Assembly (NCBI GenBank): GCA_964640935.1
Contig: CAZXIY010000036.1
Location: 1-12,576 of the forward strand
DNA: 12,576 nt
Origin: CAZXIY01 sp964640935
Lineage (GTDB): Archaea; Thermoplasmatota; Thermoplasmata; Methanomassiliicoccales; Methanomethylophilaceae
Direction: 5' to 3'
Position numbers and translations under genes: made by a program. Positions within the stretch are counted from its first letter, which is position 1, and the number at the start of each line of letters is the position of its first letter. Below, in pieces: positions 5,599-12,576 of this stretch. The notes beneath the pieces are model-generated. The model made no database searches. It had not been told where the DNA came from and saw only the letters and a list, made by a program, of their open reading frames with translations.

Positions 5599-7056
5599 TC
5601 ACAGATCGTTCCCCGAATAGGATAATGAAAAACTCTTGTTTATCAGCGGAAAATCCGGAACGATATTGCCACCGAACGCATGCTCGAATGCGATCCAATT
5701 AACGAAGGATGGGTCCCTGATCTTGTATCTCCAGACCTTCCCGTTCACTATGCGGGCCGCATGCATCAATTCTCCGCGCGGAGCTTCGACGATGCTTATG
5801 TGCGTACCGTCCTTCACATCGACCTTCGTTCTCAGCGGTCCGTCCTCGAGCTTGTCCAGACATTGGCTTATCAGACTGGTGGATTCGACGATCTCGTCCG
5901 CTCTGACGCAGAGTCTGGAGTAAACGTCGCCCTTCTCGCGCGTTACGAGCTTGTGCCCCAGTTCGCCGTATGCGTCGTACGGCATATCCGTTCTGACATC
6001 CGAGGCCACGCCGCTGGCGCGGGCGGCCACGCCGACCGCCCTGACAGCGAGGGCATCGCTGTTGGACAGGACACCTGTGGTCTCTACGCGGTCCATGAAG
6101 AAGACCGAGTCGTTCAGCATTCCCAGGAGCTCTTCCAGATCGAATCCGACTTTCAGGATGCGCGTCCTGATCTCTTCCAGGCTGTCATCGGAGATGTCCC
6201 TGCGTACGCCGCCGGGAACGATGGATCCCATAAGGAATCTGTGCCCGCCGATGATCTCGTTGAGCCTGAGCGACTTCTCTTTAAGTCCTGCTCCGAAAGC
6301 TGCCGGAACGCAGAACCCGGTATCTGTGGCCATCCCCCCTATATCTGATATGTGGCAATAGATCCTCTCCAGCTCCGCGAATATGACCCTGAGAAGCTTG
6401 GCACGCATCGGTATCTCGGTGCCCTCCTCCATAACATGGGCGTAAGAGAGCGAATTCGCCACGGAACAGTCGCCTGCGATCCTTTCGACAAGTCTGGTAT
6501 TATCCTTGGCTGCTGATGTCTCCAGCAACCTCTCCACTCCGCGGTATGTGTATCCCAGATGAGTTGTGAGTTTGAGTATCGGTTCTCCTGCTACAGAGAA
6601 TCTGAAATGTCCCGGCTCGATGACTCCCGCATGAACTGGCCCGACAGGTATCTCGAACACACCCTCTCCGCTCACGAAGTTGTTCGGTATGGGTACATAA
6701 CGTCTCTCGGTTGGAAGTTCACCCTTCTGAAGCGGATGGCCGTTGACGTATTCCCACATTATCCTCTGCGGACCCGATTCTTTAAATCCGCTGGGTCTGA
6801 GGCCGTTCATCTCCTTCATTTCTCTTTCATACGGAACTATCAGGGGTGACAATGCGGACAGCGAAGGATACTCCTTGGAGAATATGTCGGCCCTGATCGC
6901 CCTGAGGTCCCCGCCTTTGCGGAATACGGCATCTATCGATCCGGGCACATCCCCCGGTTCGGAAGCGTACATGCATACGAGCCCGTAGCCCTCCTGCAGC
7001 ATCGAGTACACCGTCTCGTAGAAACGGTCGAATGAGAATTGCGTTACGCCGGTCAT
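5599..7056 (-). CDS. ehrL (hyfG-like): NuoC-NuoD fusion large subunit lacking NiFe ligands (Ehr-type)
   Basis: This is a 485-residue HyfG/HycE homologue. Residues 1 to about 125 are a 30-kDa (NuoC) domain with VPYEREMKEMNGL as the family signature. The rest is a 49-kDa/hydrogenase large-subunit domain with GPVHAG (139-144) and HLGYTYRGVE (167-176). The first metal motif, RxCGxC in hydrogenases, reads R192-I-A194-G-D-C197. The second, DPCxxC, reads D448-P-S450-F-V-N453. Three of four Ni-ligand cysteines are therefore missing and a NiFe centre is not expected. This is as in complex I NuoD and in Ehr complexes. The frame is open upstream to 7293, but the ATG at 7056 follows a perfect GGAGGTG (7061-7067) with a 4-base gap and overlaps the previous stop as ATGA. 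The extension inside the preceding gene is therefore rejected. The protein lies on the cytoplasmic side with the NuoB-like subunit. Confidence 0.93.
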   Translation of the reverse strand: MTGVTQFSFDRFYETVYSMLQEGYGLVCMYASEPGDVPGSIDAVFRKGGDLRAIRADIFSKEYPSLSALSPLIVPYEREMKEMNGLRPSGFKESGPQRIMWEYVNGHPLQKGELPTERRYVPIPNNFVSGEGVFEIPVGPVHAGVIEPGHFRFSVAGEPILKLTTHLGYTYRGVERLLETSAAKDNTRLVERIAGDCSVANSLSYAHVMEEGTEIPMRAKLLRVIFAELERIYCHISDIGGMATDTGFCVPAAFGAGLKEKSLRLNEIIGGHRFLMGSIVPGGVRRDISDDSLEEIRTRILKVGFDLEELLGMLNDSVFFMDRVETTGVLSNSDALAVRAVGVAARASGVASDVRTDMPYDAYGELGHKLVTREKGDVYSRLCVRADEIVESTSLISQCLDKLEDGPLRTKVDVKDGTHISIVEAPRGELMHAARIVNGKVWRYKIRDPSFVNWIAFEHAFGGNIVPDFPLINKSFSLSYSGNDL

Positions 7057-8519
7057 AATGCACCTCCGAATATGTGCCCGGCAATGGAAGTGAATCCGTT
7101 CATGATGCTGTCGGGCATCAGCAGACCGAATAACAGGACCGCTCCGCCGAGAATGATCAGAGGCAGCATGCGAGTAGCTCCCTTCATCTCCGATACCGAC
7201 CTCTCTGGCTCTCCCCCGAGCATCGGGAATATATGAAGTATGAATCCTGCGAATATGATCAGCAGCAGAACGATCATTATAACGGCCATCCACCAGAATC
7301 CCGCGTCTATGGACGACATGAGGAGAGAGAACTCTCCGAGGAACACTGCGAATGGCGGCAGGCCTGTTATTGCAAGTGTTCCGAGTATCAGCATGAACGA
7401 GGTGAACGGCATTGCCGCCCTCAGTCCCCTGACGGACCCCATGTCCTTCGTGTCATAGGCCTGAAGTATGTTGCCCGCGCAGAAGAAGAGGATCGGTTTG
7501 GTCAGCGAATGGGCCATGACCATGAACAACGATGCGGTGATCGAGAGTTCGGTGCCGATGCCGAATCCTATCGCAATAAGGCCCATGTTCTCTATGCTAG
7601 AATATGCCAGCATACGTTTCATGTCCTTCGACGAGAGGATGAACATGGCCGCTATGAACAAGGACATGAATCCGAATATGAGCAGAAGCGTCTGTGCGAA
7701 ACCGGGTATGTTGATCTCCGATATCACATAGAATCTCAGGATACCGTACATCGCGCAGTTCAGCAGAGCTGCAGAAAGCAACGCACTTACCGGCGTCGGA
7801 GCTTGGCTGTGAGCATCCGGAAGCCACGTGTGCATAGGGGCGAAACCGGCCTTGGTGCCGAATCCGACGATGACCAGGACCATGGCCGTCTTCACGAGGG
7901 CCGGATCCAACTGAGATGCGACAGATACGAGGACGTTCCAATCAAGAGCTGTGGATTCGTCACCTACGATTCCGACCGTAGAGGCGTATATCAGCGAGAT
8001 ACCGATAAGTGCCAGAGTTATACCGACCGAACAGATTATAAGGTACTTCCATGCGGCCTCCGTGGAGTGCTCGTTATGATAGAACCCGACGAGGAATGTC
8101 GATATCAGCGTCGTGGCCTCGATTAGAATCCACAGCAGACCGAGAGAGGATACTGCGAACAGCGACAGCATCACGGCTATGAATGTCTCCAGGTAAAGGT
8201 AGTAATGCCTCTCCGACTTCATGTTGAGTTTCTTCTCTTCCCTTTCCACATGAAGATATCCTCTGGAATACATGACCGCGGCGAACGCAACGGTGGCCGT
8301 TATCATCAGGAACAGGGAGGACAGGCCATCGATATACCAGATGCTGTATTCTATGACGGTCCCGTCAATGAACACCGGGCCGGCAAAAACGAACACTGCG
8401 ATCAACTCCAGCGTCGAACCTACGATGGCGATCCAGGACACATACTTCTCGTTCTGACATATCCAGCATATCAATGCTGTTATCACAGGTATCAGCAGTA
8501 CAATCTCGATACCGATCAT
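7053..8519 (-). CDS. ehrD (hyfF-like): NuoN/HyfF-like antiporter-type membrane subunit
   Basis: This 488-residue, strongly hydrophobic protein has about 14 likely membrane helices and belongs to the Mrp-antiporter-like proton-pumping family (NuoL/M/N, HyfF). The key channel residues are present: E134 in LLWILIEATTL and K223 in VGFGTKAGFAPMHTWLPDAH. Downstream helices carry H337 and K341 in MAHSLTKPILFFCAGN. These residues form the proton or sodium path in complex I and group 4 hydrogenases. It starts in an ATGA overlap with the HyfE-like gene and ends in an ATGA overlap with the large-subunit gene. All pumping residues appear intact, so the membrane arm should still translocate ions although the large subunit has lost its NiFe ligands. 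Confidence 0.93.
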   Translation of the reverse strand: MIGIEIVLLIPVITALICWICQNEKYVSWIAIVGSTLELIAVFVFAGPVFIDGTVIEYSIWYIDGLSSLFLMITATVAFAAVMYSRGYLHVEREEKKLNMKSERHYYLYLETFIAVMLSLFAVSSLGLLWILIEATTLISTFLVGFYHNEHSTEAAWKYLIICSVGITLALIGISLIYASTVGIVGDESTALDWNVLVSVASQLDPALVKTAMVLVIVGFGTKAGFAPMHTWLPDAHSQAPTPVSALLSAALLNCAMYGILRFYVISEINIPGFAQTLLLIFGFMSLFIAAMFILSSKDMKRMLAYSSIENMGLIAIGFGIGTELSITASLFMVMAHSLTKPILFFCAGNILQAYDTKDMGSVRGLRAAMPFTSFMLILGTLAITGLPPFAVFLGEFSLLMSSIDAGFWWMAVIMIVLLLIIFAGFILHIFPMLGGEPERSVSEMKGATRMLPLIILGGAVLLFGLLMPDSIMNGFTSIAGHIFGGAL

Positions 8520-9175
8520 TCCTTCAGCCTCCTCATGAACGAAGTGTCGATTGAATTGAACGTCTTGTTGATCCTGTATGCGAATATCCCGATGATCACC
8601 ACGGCGATGATGACGTCGAAGAACACTCCGAATTCGACAATGAGCGGCATTCCGTACGATATGGTTATTGCTCCCAGGAAGAGGCCGTTCTCCATCAGGA
8701 GGAGTCCGATGGATTCTGTCATGGCCTTCCTGCGGGTGACCATCATCAGCATGCCTATGAACACTATTGAAAGCGATATAGCCAGACAGTTCATACCCAT
8801 AGTCTTCAGAGAGCCCACCATCGGCTCAGTCACGATGTACGCCACAAGTATCAGTCCCGACGACAGAAGGAGGGATCCCGGTATGCCAACAAGCGGCTCT
8901 ACCTCCCTCTCCATGTTAATCTTCTCCATGGTATAGTTGAGGAACCTGGGTATGACGATGACTTTCAATACCAACGTCAGCACGAACATTATCATGATGT
9001 GGGGGTTGCCCGTATAGATCGCCACTACGAACGAAAGCAACGCCAGGAACATCGAGTGAATGGTGAAAATCTGGGACAGCCTGACCATGCGCGAAGTGGA
9101 TATCGCAAATATCGACAGGAGCAGCATCGCTATGGCGCAGATGTCTATCAGATTCTCGTAGATCACTTGTTCCAT
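8516..9175 (-). CDS. ehrC (hyfE-like): HyfE-like membrane subunit (NuoK-like C-terminal part)
   Basis: The 219-residue protein matches E. coli HyfE in length (216) and has about six or seven membrane helices. The C-terminal half is NuoK-like, with SIGLLLMENGLFLGAI (E162) and VEFGVFFDVIIAVVI (E181, D187) supplying the buried acidic residues of the E-channel. The N-terminal half, with IMIMFVLTLVLKVIVIPRFL, is typical of HyfE rather than of plain NuoK. A GAGGGA ribosome site overlaps the stop of the HyfC-like gene, which is 9 bases upstream, and the gene overlaps the HyfF-like gene by 4 bases. It should connect the NuoH-like subunit to the antiporter-like subunits. Confidence 0.92.
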   Translation of the reverse strand: MEQVIYENLIDICAIAMLLLSIFAISTSRMVRLSQIFTIHSMFLALLSFVVAIYTGNPHIMIMFVLTLVLKVIVIPRFLNYTMEKINMEREVEPLVGIPGSLLLSSGLILVAYIVTEPMVGSLKTMGMNCLAISLSIVFIGMLMMVTRRKAMTESIGLLLMENGLFLGAITISYGMPLIVEFGVFFDVIIAVVIIGIFAYRINKTFNSIDTSFMRRLKE

Positions 9176-9184
9176 GTTGTTCCC

Positions 9185-10129
9185 TCACAGTATGTAGACG
9201 GACATTATCGCCAACAGAGCCAGAACGAATGATGCGGTCAGCAGATTCGGTGTCTTGAACAATCTGAATTTGGTCGAAGAGCTCTCCAATATCGCAAGTC
9301 CGAAAGCGAATATCAGCAGCTTGATCATTATTGCGACCGCACCGATCAGCAATGCCATAGGGTCGGCGGTAGTCGCGATCCCCCATGGTATGAATATAGT
9401 CCCGAGCATGGTGAGGAATATCGTCAATCTCATCATCGAGGATAATTCCATCAGTGCCAGACCCCTGCCCGAATACTCGAGCATCATGCCCTCGTGGATC
9501 ATCGTGAGCTCCAGGTGCGTGGTCGGATTGTCGAACGGTATGCGGGCATTCTCCGCGGTGAGCGTTATCACGAACGAAGCTATCGCCAGCAACAGAGTGG
9601 GACCTATCGCGACAAGTCCCATTGTGACGAGCGTCTCCGATATGTCGGACATCCCGGTGCTTCCGCCGCACATGACGCATACCGCCATCACCGCAAGCAG
9701 CAGTGCCGGCTCTATGAGAACGGACATCATCATCTCTCTGCTGCTGCCCATACCCCCGAATACAGATCCCCCTTCCAGCCCTCCGAGCACCATTGCGAAA
9801 CGGTACAGCGTAAACAGATAGACCATGGCGATTATGTCCCCGTACGGTGCAACGACCTTCGTATACACGAACGGAACCATCATAGCCAGAAGGACCATCG
9901 ATGCAAAGCAGATATACGGGATGAGCCGGAACAGCCACGATGTGTTCTCGGATACCGTTTCATCCTTTCTGAGCAGTTTCGCAATATCTCTGTACTGCTG
10001 GAATATGTCAGATCCGGTACGGTGCTGCATCCAGGCCTTGAACTTGTTGATTATTCCTATTATCAGAGGCGAGATCGCGATCAGGGCTATCGCCTGTATC
10101 GCCGATATGACGAAACCGATCATATCCAT
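9185..10129 (-). CDS. ehrB (hyfC-like): NuoH/HyfC-like membrane anchor subunit
   Basis: The 314-residue membrane protein has about eight helices, the usual size for HyfC/HycD/NuoH. NARIPFDNPTTHLELTMIHE followed by GMMLEYSGRG is the signature of the HyfC group, with the acidic loop that contacts the large and NuoB-like subunits. KAWMQHRTGSDIFQQYRDIAKLL near the N-terminus is the conserved first loop (Q-x-R-x-G...Y-x-D). This subunit couples the redox arm to the membrane arm. Two starts are possible: ATG at 10129 (10-base overlap with the upstream gene) or ATG at 10123, which would give an ATGA overlap like others in the operon. Neither has a clear Shine-Dalgarno, so translation probably depends on the upstream gene. 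Confidence 0.93.
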   Translation of the reverse strand: MDMIGFVISAIQAIALIAISPLIIGIINKFKAWMQHRTGSDIFQQYRDIAKLLRKDETVSENTSWLFRLIPYICFASMVLLAMMVPFVYTKVVAPYGDIIAMVYLFTLYRFAMVLGGLEGGSVFGGMGSSREMMMSVLIEPALLLAVMAVCVMCGGSTGMSDISETLVTMGLVAIGPTLLLAIASFVITLTAENARIPFDNPTTHLELTMIHEGMMLEYSGRGLALMELSSMMRLTIFLTMLGTIFIPWGIATTADPMALLIGAVAIMIKLLIFAFGLAILESSSTKFRLFKTPNLLTASFVLALLAIMSVYIL

Positions 10130-12054
10130 AGGAATCTCGCCCCCAGAAGAACCGCTATCAATGTTACCAGGATATATGCCAGGTAGTTCTGTATGTTACC
10201 TGTCTGCATCCTCTCGACATTGTTTGAGATGAATTTGACGCATCTTCCGATCGGTATCAGGATGTATTTAGTGAACGGCTCGACGAAGATGACCCTGTAT
10301 ACACCGCCGCTGTCGTTATCGATTATCTCGCTCTTGTCGCCGTAGATAGGGTGGAACACCCTGACAAGCGGCTGTGTGAAACCTACCGGCGAATACTGCA
10401 TATTCGGCTGCAGCTCTGTGCCACAATCCCAGGTCTTCGCCTCGACCTTCTTCTTTTTGGTGATCCTGAACGCCAAATATACCACGATGCAGATGAAAAC
10501 AAGTATGGCTGCTATCATGAAAGGATTGAGAGAATCGGCTATCAGCCCTGTCGAAGGGTCCGGTAGGCCGACAGATGAACAGATAGACGAGGCAAGAATA
10601 TCCACAACCGGAACTGCGAATACACCAAGTATGATGCATGCGGCCGACAGGATCATAAGCGACACTGTAACTAATTTCCCGACCTTGCGGGGATTCTTCA
10701 TAGATTCCGAATGCGGACGTCCGAGGAATATGAAACCGTACATCCTGGCATATGATACGGCGGCCATCATCCCGCAGATACCGAGGACGGCGACGATCAG
10801 CGGAAGGACGATGTTTACCGTCGAGACTCCGACACCGGCGGTTATCACGGTCTTGATCATCAGCCATTCGCTCACGAAACCGTTGAACGGCGGCACCGCC
10901 GCCATGGACATGACACCGATGAATGCGAAAACCGATACGATTGGAAGATACTTCGCTAGACCCCCCATCCTCTCGATCATATGCTCCCCGGTGGAATCCT
11001 CCACCGTGCCTATGTTAAGGAGCATCAGCGATTTGAAGAAAGAGTGGTTCACCGTGTGAAGAATGGCTGCCACTACGATCATTATGAACAAGCCTGTCCC
11101 GATGTCCAGGCTGGCCATCATCATGCCCATCGCAAGACAAAGGATCACCAATGCCATGTTCTCCATGCTGGAGTATGCCAATATCCTTCTCGGCTCGGTC
11201 ATTATCAGAGATTCCATCGCCCCCCATACGGCCGTTCCGGCCGCCAACAGTATTATCACTAGCGGCAGGAACGTCCCGTCGGGGATGCCTATCCACAAGA
11301 AGGAACTCTTGAACAGAAGGACGACCGCGACGTTGGAGCAGACGGTGGACAGCAATGCGACGGTGTGTATCGGCGCGGTGCTGTAGAGATCGGGCATCCA
11401 GGCATGGAACGGTATCAGACCCAATTTCGTTCCGAAACCCACGAACAGGAGCACGATCATCGCCGATGCGATACCGGAGCCGATAAGCGATGATATCGGG
11501 TCCATCTCGGAAAGTATCGATGTTCCCGAAACATACCACATGGCGGCGAAGACCGTCATTATTATCAGGCCGCCGAAATGGGTTATTACGAAATACCTCC
11601 ATTTCTCGACGTCATTGTTGTTGGATGCCATAAGGAAAGTAACGAGCGTCACGCACTCCCACGATATGAGCAGAAGAACGATACTGTCTGCGCACATCGC
11701 AAGGACGCATGATATGAACAATGCACAGACCAACCCGGCGAACTTGTTCCCGCTCTTGCGTGAACCCATTGCATGGACCGTAATCATCATGAAGACGACA
11801 GATGAGAGCGAGATCATCAGAGAGGACAGCTCGTCGAATCTGATCTGATATGCTCCGAGCATCGATGACACGGGGAACGACAACGTCTCGCCGCTGTGAG
11901 CGACAAAGTAAGTTATTATGCCGAACGCACATGATATGATACATAGGCCTAGGCTAACTGGCGACAGATCGCGCTTGGAAGGTATGATTGAGACCAATAT
12001 ACCCAGCAATGCGGGGAACAGAAGCAGACAAACGAAGACATCCGTCGGGATCAT
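10120..12054 (-). CDS. ehrA (hyfB-like): NuoL/HyfB-like antiporter-type membrane subunit
   Basis: This first gene of the operon encodes 644 residues from the ATG at 12054. It has the Mrp-antiporter-like fold with E133 in LLLISWECVTL and K210 in FVGFGTKLGLIPFHAWMPD, both needed for ion translocation. The helix with NHSFFKSLMLLNIGTVEDST is also conserved. The C-terminal part has TWDCGTELQPNMQYSPVGFTQP (split here as TWDCG...QPNMQYSPVG), a signature of HyfB/HycC-type subunits rather than of NuoL. Start choice: TTG at 12078 and ATG at 12072 are in frame, but ATG at 12054 has GGTGGGA (12058-12064) at good spacing and begins directly before the first helix. The gene is preceded by a TATA box about 90 bases away. 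Confidence 0.93.
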   Translation of the reverse strand: MIPTDVFVCLLLFPALLGILVSIIPSKRDLSPVSLGLCIISCAFGIITYFVAHSGETLSFPVSSMLGAYQIRFDELSSLMISLSSVVFMMITVHAMGSRKSGNKFAGLVCALFISCVLAMCADSIVLLLISWECVTLVTFLMASNNNDVEKWRYFVITHFGGLIIMTVFAAMWYVSGTSILSEMDPISSLIGSGIASAMIVLLFVGFGTKLGLIPFHAWMPDLYSTAPIHTVALLSTVCSNVAVVLLFKSSFLWIGIPDGTFLPLVIILLAAGTAVWGAMESLIMTEPRRILAYSSMENMALVILCLAMGMMMASLDIGTGLFIMIVVAAILHTVNHSFFKSLMLLNIGTVEDSTGEHMIERMGGLAKYLPIVSVFAFIGVMSMAAVPPFNGFVSEWLMIKTVITAGVGVSTVNIVLPLIVAVLGICGMMAAVSYARMYGFIFLGRPHSESMKNPRKVGKLVTVSLMILSAACIILGVFAVPVVDILASSICSSVGLPDPSTGLIADSLNPFMIAAILVFICIVVYLAFRITKKKKVEAKTWDCGTELQPNMQYSPVGFTQPLVRVFHPIYGDKSEIIDNDSGGVYRVIFVEPFTKYILIPIGRCVKFISNNVERMQTGNIQNYLAYILVTLIAVLLGARFLWI

Positions 12055-12143
12055 TGATCCCACCAGCTGCATCTGCAATGAAATATACGTCCCGTCCCCA
12101 TCGTAGAAAGATCCCTTCCCTCACATCCGTTTATGAATCTCCA

Positions 12144-12151
12144 TTTATAAA
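12144..12151 (-). promoter_or_regulatory. Putative TATA box of the ehr/hyf-like operon
   Basis: On the minus strand the sequence reads TTTATAAA, an excellent archaeal TATA box. Transcription would start near 12120, leaving a leader of about 65 bases before the ATG at 12054. No other comparably good box lies closer. A dense cluster of TTCCG/CGGAA motifs lies just upstream and could hold activator or repressor sites. Confidence 0.55.
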
Positions 12152-12173
12152 CGTTATGCATCGTTTTGATTAT

Positions 12174-12263
12174 TTCCGTCGATATTTCCGATTTTATTCG
12201 GCAGAAAAAATCAACGATGTCGGAATACCGATAATTTCGGAAGAACGAACATTTCCGGCGGAA
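12174..12263. repeat. Cluster of TTCCG/CGGAA motifs upstream of operon promoter
   Basis: TTCCG occurs at 12174, 12186 and 12253, and its complement CGGAA at 12221, 12238 and 12259, six copies in 90 bases. The last pair forms a palindrome TTCCGGCGGAA (12253-12263). All lie upstream of the TATA box at 12144-12151 on the minus strand. A role as regulator binding sites is inferred from density and position. Confidence 0.35.
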
Positions 12264-12576
12264 CGTCCCACAATACAATCGAATGCAGGATGATCGCGAT
12301 GTTCTCTTTCAAAAAAAACTCAAAGAAATCTCTCCGACAATGACATTACCCGTGTCGTCAATCTTCTTCAGATGATTGACCGTGATTATTATGATCGCGG
12401 CTTTGCTGTTTGAATTTCACACAGATTTGAAACCTTTGAATGATAACACGTGTTTAATTTTGATTGCAACATACACTTGAAATCCACAAATGGATGTTTA
12501 TTAACGAAAATTTAAATTAAATTTTGTATGAGTTTTTAATGGTTATGTTGTAGTTTTTAGTTGATATTTTATATTT
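12264..12576. other. AT-rich intergenic stretch at right edge, no gene seen
   Basis: No convincing reading frame is present. The end (12470-12576) is strongly AT-rich and includes the interrupted palindrome AAAATTTAAATTAAATTTT (12508-12526) and an A-run of eight at 12311-12318. It could be the promoter region of a gene beyond the edge, or the 3' flank of one. Nothing here decides between these. Confidence 0.4.

Noticed and set aside
5680..6348. Plus-strand open frame opposite the large-subunit gene
   Set aside because: Antisense shadow; the minus strand has clear family motifs across the same bases.
7057..7293. N-terminal extension of the large subunit to 7293
   Set aside because: It lies inside the HyfF-like gene, is compositionally unlike protein families, and a perfect GGAGGTG site marks the ATG at 7056.
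7233..8126. Long plus-strand open frame (297 codons) opposite the HyfF-like gene
   Set aside because: The translation is rich in R, H, Y and E with no motif, as expected antisense to a membrane protein gene; no ribosome site.
4853..12054. Hydrogenase-4 / formate hydrogenlyase operon
   Set aside because: Gene order fits, but three of four NiFe-ligand cysteines are absent in the large subunit, and no maturation or formate dehydrogenase genes are present.
4853..12054. Complex I or Fpo (F420H2 dehydrogenase) operon
   Set aside because: NuoC and NuoD are fused, HyfE- and HyfB-specific signatures are present, and there are no separate NuoA, NuoJ, NuoK or FpoF-like genes.
12156..12293. Small plus-strand gene of 45 codons
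   Set aside because: No ribosome site or recognisable product, and it overlaps the minus-strand promoter region; composition suggests non-coding.

Overview
The window looks archaeal. It shows TATA-box-like promoters, GGAGGTG-type ribosome sites, frequent AGG/AGA/ATA codons and medium GC, and it carries DUF4143-type ATPases beside a group-4-hydrogenase-like membrane complex. A Thermoplasmatota host such as a Methanomassiliicoccales methanogen fits, but this is inference: the window has no rRNA or other phylogenetic marker.

Left half (1-4859), accessory genes in single or short units. A probable C-terminal tail of an upstream gene ends at 59. It is followed by an AAA+ ATPase with a DUF4143-like C-terminus (155-1423, +), a chloramphenicol-acetyltransferase-like protein (1773-2405, +), a second AAA+/DUF4143-type ATPase on the other strand (2423-3628, -), an isochorismatase-family hydrolase (3921-4433, +) and a small UspA-family protein (4470-4859, +). 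Both ATPase genes are preceded by palindromic elements of the same design, TATAAC-N3-(G/A)TTAT, which suggests a shared regulator.

Right half (4853-12054), one minus-strand operon of six genes in the order hyfB-hyfC-hyfE-hyfF-hyfG-hyfI. Neighbouring genes overlap (ATGA junctions) or sit within 10 bases of each other. Two antiporter-like proton-channel subunits, a NuoH-like subunit and a NuoK-like subunit form the membrane arm. A NuoC-NuoD fusion and a ferredoxin-NuoB fusion form the soluble arm. The large subunit has lost three of the four cysteines that bind the NiFe centre of hydrogenases. This is therefore probably not a hydrogenase but an energy-converting-hydrogenase-related complex (Ehr; the six-gene ehrABCDLS set first described in Geobacter), whose electron acceptor is unknown. 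It should couple electron transfer, probably from ferredoxin, to ion translocation. A TATA box at 12144-12151 (minus) is the likely operon promoter.

Right edge (12079-12576): about 500 bases with no convincing gene. It holds the operon promoter, a cluster of TTCCG/CGGAA motifs and a very AT-rich terminal stretch.
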